From positions 1 to 5,642 of the forward strand of contig DAOTVZ010000315.1 of NCBI GenBank assembly GCA_034436045.1: 5,642 nucleotides of DNA, given 5' to 3'. Positions 1 through 5,471 of this stretch are shown here, piece by piece (positions within the stretch are counted from its first letter, which is position 1; every line of letters starts with the position of its first letter). The translations under genes and the position numbers were made by a program. The notes below the pieces were generated by a model. The model was not told where the DNA came from. It worked only from the letters and a program-made list of their open reading frames with translations, and did no database searches. Origin of the DNA: H111-94 sp034436045 (GTDB taxonomy: Bacteria; Chloroflexota; Ktedonobacteria; Ktedonobacterales; Ktedonobacteraceae).

Positions 1-67
1 GATCAATCACGCCCCTACGAGGTTGCCAGTTTCGATGGTCAAAATTCACCATCGCGTCCCTACGGGA
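1..67 (-). repeat. Two copies of a REP-like palindromic repeat, minus orientation, 3' of the transport operon
   Basis: Read on the minus strand, bases 19 to 5 give CGTAGGGGCGTGATT, identical over 15 bases to the core of the tandem repeat at the other end of the window. The palindrome appears cut by the window edge. A second, diverged copy lies at 51-67; its reverse complement matches TCCCGTAGGGGCGTGAT at 15 of 17 positions. This copy runs into its own inverted repeat: CGATGGT (33-39) and ACCATCG (48-54), a 7-bp stem with an 8-base loop. The pair starts about 40 bases after the stop codon of the MalG-like permease and is read in the sense direction by that operon. No T-run follows the stem on either strand, so a standard Rho-independent terminator is not supported, although the hairpin could protect or define the mRNA 3' end. 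No gene is seen in 1-107. Confidence 0.7.
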
Positions 68-107
68 GATGGGGAATTCGATTTCAGGTGTTAAAATCAT
101 TATCACA

Positions 108-965
108 TTAGCGACCCCCCAACCCGGTCAGAGTGATGCCCTCGACGAGATAACGTTGCAGAAGAATGACCAGGATGATTCCTGGTATCACCGAGATGGT
201 CGCACCGGCCATCATATAACTCCACTCCGTGCCATGCTGGCCCTGGAACATTTGCAGGCCCAGAGGAATGGTCGCCATATCGGTAGTATTGACCACAATG
301 AGCGGCCACAAGAAGTTGTTCCAGAAGCCGATGAAGGTGAAGAGGCCCAGCACCCCCAGGGCAGCTCGTGACAACGGCAGGATGATGCTCCAGAGGATAC
401 GCAACCGTGACGCGCCATCGATCAGCGCCGACTCTTCCAGCTCGACAGGGATAGTTCTGAAGAACTGCCGCAACAGAAAGGTGCCGAAAGCGGTAAAGGC
501 ACCGGGCAGAATCAGCGCCTGGTACGAATTGACCCAGCCCAGATAGCGAATAAGCAGGAACTCTGGAATGACGAGGACAGCCTGGGGCACAATCAAGGTG
601 CCAAGATAGGCGACAAAAATGGTTTCACGCCCGAAGAAACGCAGGCGGGCGAAAGCATAGGCGGCCAGACTGGATGTAATTAACACCAGAATGGTGCCAA
701 TGCCCGCCACAATCAACGAATTGATAATAAAGCGTCCAAAGGGCAGATAGGTCCAGACGGCGGCAAAGTTCTGCCACTGGATCGGGTTGGGGATCAGTGT
801 GGGCGGGAAGAGAAACACATCCGCATCCGGCTTGAGCGCTGTGTCCAGCATCCACAGGAACGGGAATAGCACGATGAGAGAGAAGATGATCAGAAAAGTG
901 TGAGAGATGATGCTTCCCATGCCCAGGCGTGCTTTTGGCGCACTACTAAGTACCTCAGACTTCAT
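108..965 (-). CDS. ABC sugar transporter permease, MalG-like (CUT1 family)
   Basis: This is an inner-membrane subunit of a carbohydrate ABC importer that pairs with the upstream MalF-like permease to form the translocation channel. The 285-residue protein has the family's usual length and six likely membrane segments (roughly residues 18-41, 80-104, 115-138, 148-167, 200-225 and 250-271). The cytoplasmic EAA loop that docks on the ATPase is visible at 178-197 as ESALIDGA followed by LP. The short C-terminal tail (EGITLTGLGGR) resembles the family's usual ending. The start at 965 is preferred over an in-frame ATG at 992 because AAGGTGG lies 7 bases before it and because it gives only an 11-base overlap with the preceding permease gene, implying translational coupling. 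It is the last gene of the minus-strand operon. Family assignment is secure; the sugar is unknown. Confidence 0.93.
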   Translation of the reverse strand: MKSEVLSSAPKARLGMGSIISHTFLIIFSLIVLFPFLWMLDTALKPDADVFLFPPTLIPNPIQWQNFAAVWTYLPFGRFIINSLIVAGIGTILVLITSSLAAYAFARLRFFGRETIFVAYLGTLIVPQAVLVIPEFLLIRYLGWVNSYQALILPGAFTAFGTFLLRQFFRTIPVELEESALIDGASRLRILWSIILPLSRAALGVLGLFTFIGFWNNFLWPLIVVNTTDMATIPLGLQMFQGQHGTEWSYMMAGATISVIPGIILVILLQRYLVEGITLTGLGGR

Positions 966-1938
966 AATAGACCCACCTTTTCTGCAAAGCAAACTGCGCT
1001 ATCGTGACCAGCATAATCAGCACAAACAGCACACTTGAGATCGTCGCAGCGTAGCCCATGTGGAAGTAGACAAACCCATTCTGGTAGGTGTAGAACACTA
1101 GCGTGGTGGTAGCGGTTCCCGGCCCGCCAGCCGTCAAAATGTAGACCTGATCGAAGACCTGAAAAGAGGTGATCAGGGTTAATACCAGGCCAAAAAAGAT
1201 TGAAGGCGAGAGGAGCGGCAACGTAATCGCAAAGAAACACTGCCAGCGCTGCGCGCCGTCGATAGCCGCCGCCTCGTAGAGATGCCGTGGAATAGCCTGC
1301 AATCCCGCTGAAAAGACCAGCATATTATAGCCAAAACCGTACCACAGCGACATAACGATGACAGCAGGCATGGCCCACGTGGTCGAACCCAGCCAGTTCG
1401 GGCCATGTATGTGGAAGAGGGCATAGAGCAGTTGATTGATAATGCCGTTCTGGTCATACATGAGCATCCAGACGAGCGACACGCCAACCGCTGGTGTCAT
1501 GACTGGCAGGAACATAATAATACGAAACAGGCTTTTCGCGCGGATGTTCCCTGAGAGCCAGACGGCAGTACCCAACGAAAGCAGGATATTCAACGGAACA
1601 TAGCCAAACACAAAGTAGAGTGTATTGAGTACAACTTGATGAAATACCGGGTCCTGCGTGAACAAAATTACGTAGTTGTTCAGCCCTATAAACGTTGGCG
1701 ATGAGAGCAGGGACCAGCGGAAGAAGCTCAATCCAAAGGCCGCGACGAGCGAAAACAGGGTGAAGAACAGGAAACCGATGATATTGGGCGCGAGAAAGAG
1801 AAAAGCCGTACCCTGCTCTTTCCACATCAACCGGCGCATGCGCCGACGTGCGGTGACAATATTACGTGTACGGACATTGCGCGCTAAGGCCGCCTGGCCT
1901 GCGGCGCTTGTATTTGTGTCAGGCTCTCTAAGCATCAT
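955..1938 (-). CDS. ABC sugar transporter permease, MalF-like (CUT1 family)
   Basis: This is an inner-membrane permease subunit of the same carbohydrate importer. The 327 residues begin with a basic cytoplasmic tail (Arg/Lys-rich about 20-41), followed by six predicted membrane segments (about 45-70, 102-128, 137-160, 188-210, 243-263 and 298-318). The EAA loop is clear at 222-241: EAAAIDGAQ followed by LP near 240-241. The motif ILTAGGPGTATTTLVFYTYQ at about 267-286 is typical of CUT1 MalF/UgpA-type permeases. AGAGGG (forward-strand positions 1944-1949) precedes the start. Two adjacent in-frame ATGs (1938 and 1935) are both plausible; the first is given. It lacks the long periplasmic P2 loop of enteric MalF and is closer to the short Gram-positive and Chloroflexota form. 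The gene follows the binding-protein gene after a hairpin-containing gap and overlaps the next permease by 11 bases. Confidence 0.93.
   Translation of the reverse strand: MMLREPDTNTSAAGQAALARNVRTRNIVTARRRMRRLMWKEQGTAFLFLAPNIIGFLFFTLFSLVAAFGLSFFRWSLLSSPTFIGLNNYVILFTQDPVFHQVVLNTLYFVFGYVPLNILLSLGTAVWLSGNIRAKSLFRIIMFLPVMTPAVGVSLVWMLMYDQNGIINQLLYALFHIHGPNWLGSTTWAMPAVIVMSLWYGFGYNMLVFSAGLQAIPRHLYEAAAIDGAQRWQCFFAITLPLLSPSIFFGLVLTLITSFQVFDQVYILTAGGPGTATTTLVFYTYQNGFVYFHMGYAATISSVLFVLIMLVTIAQFALQKRWVYYEV
973..979 (-). promoter_or_regulatory. Ribosome binding site fixing the MalG-like permease start
   Basis: On the minus strand AAGGTGG ends 7 bases before the ATG at 965. It lies inside the last codons of the MalF-like gene. 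This selects the 965 start over the longer in-frame reading from 992, whose extra nine residues (MLCRKGGSI) are translated from the 3' end of the preceding gene and are not typical of the family. Confidence 0.75.
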
Positions 1939-1950
1939 CTTTTCCCTCTA

Positions 1951-1984
1951 GTATGGGCGTGATTGTTCTCCATCACGCCCATAC
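1951..1984. repeat. Perfect 13-bp intergenic hairpin between binding-protein and permease genes
   Basis: GTATGGGCGTGAT (1951-1963) pairs perfectly with ATCACGCCCATAC (1972-1984) around an 8-base loop. It occupies nearly all of the 55-base gap: it starts 9 bases after the binding-protein stop and ends 12 bases before the permease ATG, 1 base from the AGAGGG ribosome-binding sequence. The inner arms GGGCGTGAT/ATCACGCCC are identical to those of the 56-bp tandem repeat near 5488-5507, so this is a member of the same repeat family. No U-run follows on the operon's strand, so full termination is unlikely. By analogy with the REP element between malE and malF, the likely effect is to protect the 3' end of the binding-protein message and lower permease expression. 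That role is inference. Confidence 0.85.
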
Positions 1985-1993
1985 AGGACTCCC

Positions 1994-3256
1994 TTACTGA
2001 CTATTAGCCTGCGTTTGCACGTTTTTGAGGACAGTCGCGGCTGATACCTGCCCGTCAAGAACCTGCAAACCATCCTGGGATAGGAGTGTACTCACCTCAT
2101 TCCAGTTCGCGGTGGTCAGGTAGGGCACGGAGGTTGCCAGCGTCTCGTTCATGGCGGCCTGAGCGCCGGGTACAGCGTTTTGATACCAGTAGGTTTGCTG
2201 AGCGGTGCGGGCCGAGAATGCTCTGCCTGCACTTGCCAGGTATTGCTCGGCGGTTGCGCCGGTCAGCACGCTGATCGCTTTCCAGTCATCGGCCTGGTGC
2301 TGAGACGTGGTAGAGATGCCAAAACCGGAACCGGCCACAAAGGTAATTGAACCTTTTGAGCCAGCAGGCATGGGCGCGATGCCGAACTGGAATTTGACAA
2401 CTGCCTTGTCGTTGATCAAATCCCACGGCCCATCAATCACCATGCCGATATGGCCGGCCTGCCAGAGCGACGGCGTATTGATAGCCTCCGTCGCCGTGAT
2501 GGTAGGCGAGACGTGATACTGATAGACCAGCTTGGCGTAATTCTGGAAGGCCGCGACCAGTTGTGGATTGGTTAAGTCAAGCTGTCCATTCGATGTCAGG
2601 TAGTTCGCTCCGTCGGAAAGCGCGAAGGGAAGCCAGGAGTCAGGGAACGGTGTGGCAATAAAACCATAGTCGTTGCCATGCGTCATCATTTGCGCATCCT
2701 GCAAGAATTGCGCATAAGTCCAACCGGCGGTGGGCAAGGGCACATGATACTTCTGGAACAGATTCTTGTTGTAGAAGATCATATACGGGCCGAAGTCGTA
2801 GGGTAGCGCACGCAGACTTCCCTGATAGGTCAGGCCGTTGATAATCGTTGAGTTGAAAGCAGAGATATCGAAATTACTGCTCTTGATGAACGAATTCAGC
2901 GGCACGAAACTACTGGCAAAACCGGGAGTATGCTGACTCTGCAACGAGATGATGTCGGGGAGTGTACCGCTAGCAGCTTCGCTCTCCAGCTTTGTCCAGT
3001 ATTCGGGGAAGGTGGTGGTTTCAAACTTGATGTGAATCCAGGGGTACTGCCTGGTGACAAGGCTGGCATCATACTCCCAGGCCTGCACTTCCTGGGTCGA
3101 GCCTGTCCACATGAACCAGGTCAATGTCACCGGCTGAGTGCTGTTACTGTTGGCACCCGATGAGGCCGGTTGCGATGAGCCACACCCCGCCAGGATCACG
3201 CCCAGTAACACAAATAAGCATCCAAAGGTACGGAGGACGGTTTGTCTTGACAGCAT
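1994..3256 (-). CDS. Extracellular solute-binding lipoprotein of a sugar ABC transporter (SBP family 1)
   Basis: This is the substrate-capturing subunit of the importer, anchored outside the cytoplasmic membrane. The N-terminus is a lipoprotein signal: a basic start (MLSRQTVLR), a hydrophobic stretch at 10-23 and the lipobox LAGC with Cys25 as the predicted lipidated residue. A Ser/Gln/Asn-rich linker (26-42) follows. The mature domain begins with VTLTWFMW, then shows family features: SGTLPDIISL (96-105), LPYDFGPYMIFYNKNLFQKY (151-170), GWTYAQFLQDAQ (178-189), the conserved GMVIDGPWDL (271-280) and FGIAPMPAG (291-299). The length, 420 residues, is typical. AAGGGGG lies 6 bases before the ATG at 3256. 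It is the first gene of the operon, under the promoter/operator at 3298-3347, and a hairpin follows its stop codon. Aromatic residues around the cleft suggest a carbohydrate ligand, but which one is not readable. Confidence 0.94.
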   Translation of the reverse strand: MLSRQTVLRTFGCLFVLLGVILAGCGSSQPASSGANSNSTQPVTLTWFMWTGSTQEVQAWEYDASLVTRQYPWIHIKFETTTFPEYWTKLESEAASGTLPDIISLQSQHTPGFASSFVPLNSFIKSSNFDISAFNSTIINGLTYQGSLRALPYDFGPYMIFYNKNLFQKYHVPLPTAGWTYAQFLQDAQMMTHGNDYGFIATPFPDSWLPFALSDGANYLTSNGQLDLTNPQLVAAFQNYAKLVYQYHVSPTITATEAINTPSLWQAGHIGMVIDGPWDLINDKAVVKFQFGIAPMPAGSKGSITFVAGSGFGISTTSQHQADDWKAISVLTGATAEQYLASAGRAFSARTAQQTYWYQNAVPGAQAAMNETLATSVPYLTTANWNEVSTLLSQDGLQVLDGQVSAATVLKNVQTQANSQ

Positions 3257-3297
3257 AGTCTGCCCCCTTCGTCAACACTGAACTGACGGTACGCTTA

Positions 3298-3315
3298 TAT
3301 GAAAAGCTTTTCATA
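3298..3315. promoter_or_regulatory. LacI-family operator O1 (transport operon)
   Basis: TATGAAAAGCTTTTCATA is a perfect 18-bp palindrome, centred between 3306 and 3307. Its size, symmetry and TGAAA...TTTCA arms are those of LacI/PurR-family operators, although the centre is GC rather than the commoner CG. It lies 42 bases upstream of the binding-protein ATG and just downstream of the predicted -10 box, so a bound repressor would cover the transcription start (estimated near 3312). The divergent LacI-family gene is the obvious candidate to bind it. Catabolite control by a CcpA-like protein is a less likely alternative. Confidence 0.8.
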
Positions 3316-3318
3316 AGA

Positions 3319-3347
3319 AGGTTACTTAAAATATCGCCGTTTGTCAA
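3319..3347 (-). promoter_or_regulatory. Predicted sigma70-type promoter of the transport operon
   Basis: On the minus strand there is an exact TTGACA (forward positions 3342-3347), a 17-base spacer and TAACCT (3319-3324) as the best-spaced -10. The -10 matches consensus at only three of six positions, so the promoter would be weak or activator-aided, or the true -10 may be elsewhere. TATAAG at 3294-3299, overlapping O1, is an alternative but has no good -35. The predicted start near 3312 falls inside O1 and gives a leader of about 55 bases. Confidence 0.5.
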
Positions 3348-3398
3348 GTGGTAAGGTGATGAATTTCCAGGTCTGCGCATTATCCTTCCTTGACAAAC
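3339..3398. repeat. 10-bp inverted repeat carrying both -35 boxes
   Basis: GTTTGTCAAG (3339-3348) and CTTGACAAAC (3389-3398) are exact reverse complements separated by 40 bases. Each holds one of the two divergent TTGACA -35 hexamers, so the two promoters face outwards from the centre of the control region. The identity goes four bases beyond the hexamers, so it may be chance, shared promoter ancestry or a binding site for a second factor. Confidence 0.5.
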
Positions 3399-3419
3399 AA
3401 GGGTGTGGCGTTTTATAGT
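3390..3419 (+). promoter_or_regulatory. Predicted sigma70-type promoter of the regulator-reductase operon
   Basis: An exact TTGACA (3390-3395) is followed after 18 bases by TATAGT (3414-3419; five of six matches to TATAAT). Reading TTATAG at 3413-3418 gives a 17-base spacer. Transcription would start near 3426, leaving a leader of about 76 bases before the regulator ATG at 3502. This is the stronger-looking of the two divergent promoters. Confidence 0.65.
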
Positions 3420-3462
3420 TGATCTAACAGAGAGGATTCATAAACACATTAGCATGACACTG

Positions 3463-3476
3463 TGAAATCATTTTCA
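3463..3476. promoter_or_regulatory. Probable LacI-family operator O2 (autoregulation)
   Basis: TGAAATCATTTTCA has 5-bp inverted arms and matches the central 14 bases of O1 at 11 positions, with all three differences in the middle. It lies about 37-50 bases downstream of the predicted regulator promoter start and 26 bases before the ATG, where a bound repressor could block elongation and so limit its own synthesis. It sits inside a second inverted repeat, CATGACA (3453-3459) and TGTCATG (3477-3483), whose axis differs by 1.5 bases; the second repeat could form a leader hairpin next to the ribosome-binding site. Confidence 0.6.
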
Positions 3477-3501
3477 TGTCATGGGGAGAGGATAGCAGCT
3501 T

Positions 3502-4554
3502 ATGACAACTATTCAGGAAGTGGCGAAACGGGCTGGTGTCTCTATCTCGACCGTCTCGCGCGTCCTCAACGGCACCGCGCGCGTTAACGATGAGGTGAAA
3601 GAGCGCGTGTACGAGGCTATTCAGGCGCTGGACTACCGACCGAATCGTGCCGCGCGTTTATTGCGAGCCAACACTTCCAGAATCATCGGTCTGTTGATCT
3701 CCGATCTCCAGAATCCTTTCTTCATGGACATCATTAAAGGTGTCGAGGATACCGCGCAACGCAACGGCTACAGTGTCATTTTATGCAATTCAGACGAGGA
3801 CGCCAAGCGCGAACAACGCTATCTCGAAGTGCTATTCGATGAGCGCGTGGCCGGTGCGATTATCGTACCGACCCACGAGCAACTTGAGGGCCTTACACGC
3901 TTTCAAGAACATGACATTCCGGTTGTGGCGCTGGATCGCCGTATTACCGTTAAAGGTATGAATATCGACGCAGTGCTGGCCGACAACGTGCTTGGGGCCT
4001 CTCAGGCCGTTACGCACCTGATCGAGAACGGCTATCGCCGCATCGGCGTGATTACCGGTCCGAAGTCAACCACGACGGGCCGTGAACGCCTGGAAGGCTA
4101 CCGTCAGGCACTACGCCGTGCGGGCATCACACCTGATCCCGCACTCGAACGCAGTGGCCCGTATAAGGCCGAGGCCGGACGCCAGCTTGCTGAGTCCCTG
4201 CTCAGCCTTGACCCACCTATCGACGCGCTCTTCGCCTGCTACAACATGGTGACATTAGGCGCGATGGACGCGCTCTACGCGCACAAGCTGCGTGTACCCG
4301 ACGACATTGCACTGGTCGGCTACGATGAGATGCCCTGGGCCTCGCTGGGTGCTATCTCCTTGACCACAGTCGTTCAACCGGCCTATGAAATGGGTACGAG
4401 CGCCGCGCTACGTCTCTTCCAGCGCCTGCAATATCGTGGCGAATCTGCCCGCCAGGAAATCATGCTCACACCCACACTACGTATTCGCGGCTCCTCTCAG
4501 CCACGTCCATCGCGTACAATAGACAATAAGGAGAAAATAGATGCAAAATATTAG
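3502..4554 (+). CDS. LacI/PurR-family transcriptional regulator
   Basis: This is a DNA-binding repressor (less often activator) that responds to a small sugar-like effector. The N-terminal helix-turn-helix is at residues 3-24 (TIQEVAKRAGVSISTVSRVL). The hinge-helix segment RPNRAARLLRANTS (46-59) includes Leu54, the position of the minor-groove-intercalating leucine in PurR. A periplasmic-binding-protein-like effector domain follows from 60: IIGLLISDLQNPFF (61-74), GYSVILCNSDED (89-100), IPVVALDR (139-146), ADNVLGA (160-166), GRERLEGYRQAL (193-204), ALFACYN (242-248) and IALVGYDEMPWASL (269-282). It has 350 residues, slightly longer than usual because of a polar tail after 331. GGGGAGAGGA lies 10 bases before the ATG. 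An in-frame ATG at 3481 is excluded by a TAG at 3493. It is divergent from the transport operon and probably represses it through O1 and itself through O2. Confidence 0.95.
   Translation: MTTIQEVAKRAGVSISTVSRVLNGTARVNDEVKERVYEAIQALDYRPNRAARLLRANTSRIIGLLISDLQNPFFMDIIKGVEDTAQRNGYSVILCNSDEDAKREQRYLEVLFDERVAGAIIVPTHEQLEGLTRFQEHDIPVVALDRRITVKGMNIDAVLADNVLGASQAVTHLIENGYRRIGVITGPKSTTTGRERLEGYRQALRRAGITPDPALERSGPYKAEAGRQLAESLLSLDPPIDALFACYNMVTLGAMDALYAHKLRVPDDIALVGYDEMPWASLGAISLTTVVQPAYEMGTSAALRLFQRLQYRGESARQEIMLTPTLRIRGSSQPRPSRTIDNKEKIDAKY
4528..4533 (+). promoter_or_regulatory. Ribosome binding site of the reductase, inside the regulator gene
   Basis: AAGGAG lies 7 bases before the ATG at 4541 and is within the last codons of the LacI-family gene. 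The strong match and the 14-base gene overlap point to translation from a shared message, possibly coupled to termination of the regulator. Confidence 0.75.
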
Positions 4555-5398
4555 TCAGCGACCGGCTACAGCGAGTGGTACCTTCACCATTGGCGGCGAC
4601 CTCACGGTCTATCGCCTCGGTTTCGGTGCCATGCGCCTTACGGGGCCTGGTATCTGGGGGCCACCGAAGGATAAGCAGGAGAGCATCGCGGTACTGCGCC
4701 GCGCCGTCGAACTGGGCGTTAATTTTATCGATACCGCCGACTCGTATGGGCCAAACGTGAGCGAAGAGTTGATTGCCGAAGCGCTCTACCCTTATCCGCA
4801 AGGACTGGTCATTGCCACCAAAGGCGGGCTGCTGCGTCCTGGCCCCGGCATCTGGAACCGCGACGGGCGTCCCGAACATCTGCGTGAGGCCCTGGAGGGT
4901 AGCCTGCGCCGTCTACGCCTTGAGCGCATCGACATCTACCAGTATCATCGCGTAGACCCCAATGTGCCGCTGGAAGATTCGGTCGGCGAACTGGCCCGTC
5001 TGCGCGAGCAGGGCAAGATTCGCCATGTGGCTCTCTCCAACGTCGATGCCGATCAGCTCGCACGGGCGCGCAAAATCGTTCCCATCGTAACGGTGCAGAA
5101 CCGCTATAACCTGACCGATCACGAATCGGAGCAGATGGTGGACATCTGCGAGCGTGAGAACATTGGCTTCATCCCCTGGGCACCATTGGGCGGTGATTCA
5201 CTCGCTTCCGTTGAGACGCTCAATCAGATTGCCCGCCGCCATCATGCCACGCCGCACCAGATCGCCCTCGCCTGGCTGCTCAAGCGCTCAAGGGTTATGC
5301 TGCCCATTCCTGGCACCGCATCGCTCAAGCACCTGGAAGAAAACGTTGCCAGCGCAACCATTCAGTTGAGCGACGAAGAATTTGCAGCGTTGCGCTAA
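4541..5398 (+). CDS. Aldo/keto reductase family oxidoreductase
   Basis: This is a cytoplasmic NAD(P)H-dependent oxidoreductase of the aldo/keto reductase superfamily, which reduces aldehydes or ketones or oxidises sugar hydroxyls. The 285 residues cover the whole (beta/alpha)8 barrel. The four catalytic residues can be placed: Asp64 and Tyr69 in NFIDTADSYG, Lys94 in IATKGG, and His136 in QYHRVD. Cofactor-pocket motifs are also present: LSN at 165-167, TVQNRYN (184-190), FIPWAPLGG (210-218) and LPIPGTASLKHLEENV (254-269). The form resembles YajO/general 'aldo/keto reductase' oxidoreductases rather than potassium-channel beta subunits. Its ATG overlaps the end of the regulator gene by 14 bases in another frame, so the two genes are probably co-transcribed and induced together. 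An action on the transported sugar or its derivative is inferred from context; the substrate is unknown. Confidence 0.93.
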   Translation: MQNISQRPATASGTFTIGGDLTVYRLGFGAMRLTGPGIWGPPKDKQESIAVLRRAVELGVNFIDTADSYGPNVSEELIAEALYPYPQGLVIATKGGLLRPGPGIWNRDGRPEHLREALEGSLRRLRLERIDIYQYHRVDPNVPLEDSVGELARLREQGKIRHVALSNVDADQLARARKIVPIVTVQNRYNLTDHESEQMVDICERENIGFIPWAPLGGDSLASVETLNQIARRHHATPHQIALAWLLKRSRVMLPIPGTASLKHLEENVASATIQLSDEEFAALR

Positions 5399-5430
5399 AA
5401 GCGCGCTCCAAACATACAATTGAACAGCGA

Positions 5431-5448
5431 TCTTATACGGCTATAAGA
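5431..5448. other. Small AT-rich hairpin after the reductase gene
   Basis: TCTTATA (5431-5437) and TATAAGA (5442-5448) form a 7-bp stem with a CGGC loop, 32 bases after the reductase stop. The following bases (AATGATAAAAAT) contain no T-run on the plus strand, so this is at best a weak terminator or a chance palindrome. The remaining bases from 5399 to 5471 show nothing else. Confidence 0.25.
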
Positions 5449-5471
5449 AATGATAAAAATTCATCCGCGAA

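Noticed and set aside
33..54. Rho-independent terminator after the transport operon
   Set aside because: The stem is only 7 bp and no T-run follows it on either strand; it is better explained as a diverged copy of the repeat family.
69..371. 100-residue plus-strand reading frame at the left end
   Set aside because: Most of it is antisense to the MalG-like permease C-terminus, and the product is a polar low-information sequence without a family match.
966..992. Longer start for the MalG-like permease at 992
   Set aside because: The added residues come from within the preceding gene, and the ATG at 965 has a well-placed AAGGTGG and a typical short overlap.
1454..1825. 123-residue minus-strand reading frame inside the MalF-like gene
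   Set aside because: It is an alternate frame of a well-supported permease gene with no plausible domain.
1951..1984. Complete transcription terminator between binding-protein and permease genes
   Set aside because: The stem is strong but is followed by CTAGAGGGAAAAG rather than a U-run, and the permeases have no other visible promoter.
3481..3501. Upstream in-frame ATG for the LacI-family gene at 3481
   Set aside because: It meets an in-frame TAG at 3493 after four codons, so translation must begin at 3502.
4466..4879. 137-residue minus-strand reading frame opposite the regulator-reductase junction
   Set aside because: It runs antisense across two clearly conserved genes, shows no recognisable family motif and is a shadow of their codon pattern.
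5390..5406. GCGC/GCGC hairpin at the reductase stop codon
   Set aside because: Four base pairs around TAAAA is too short, and no T-run follows it.
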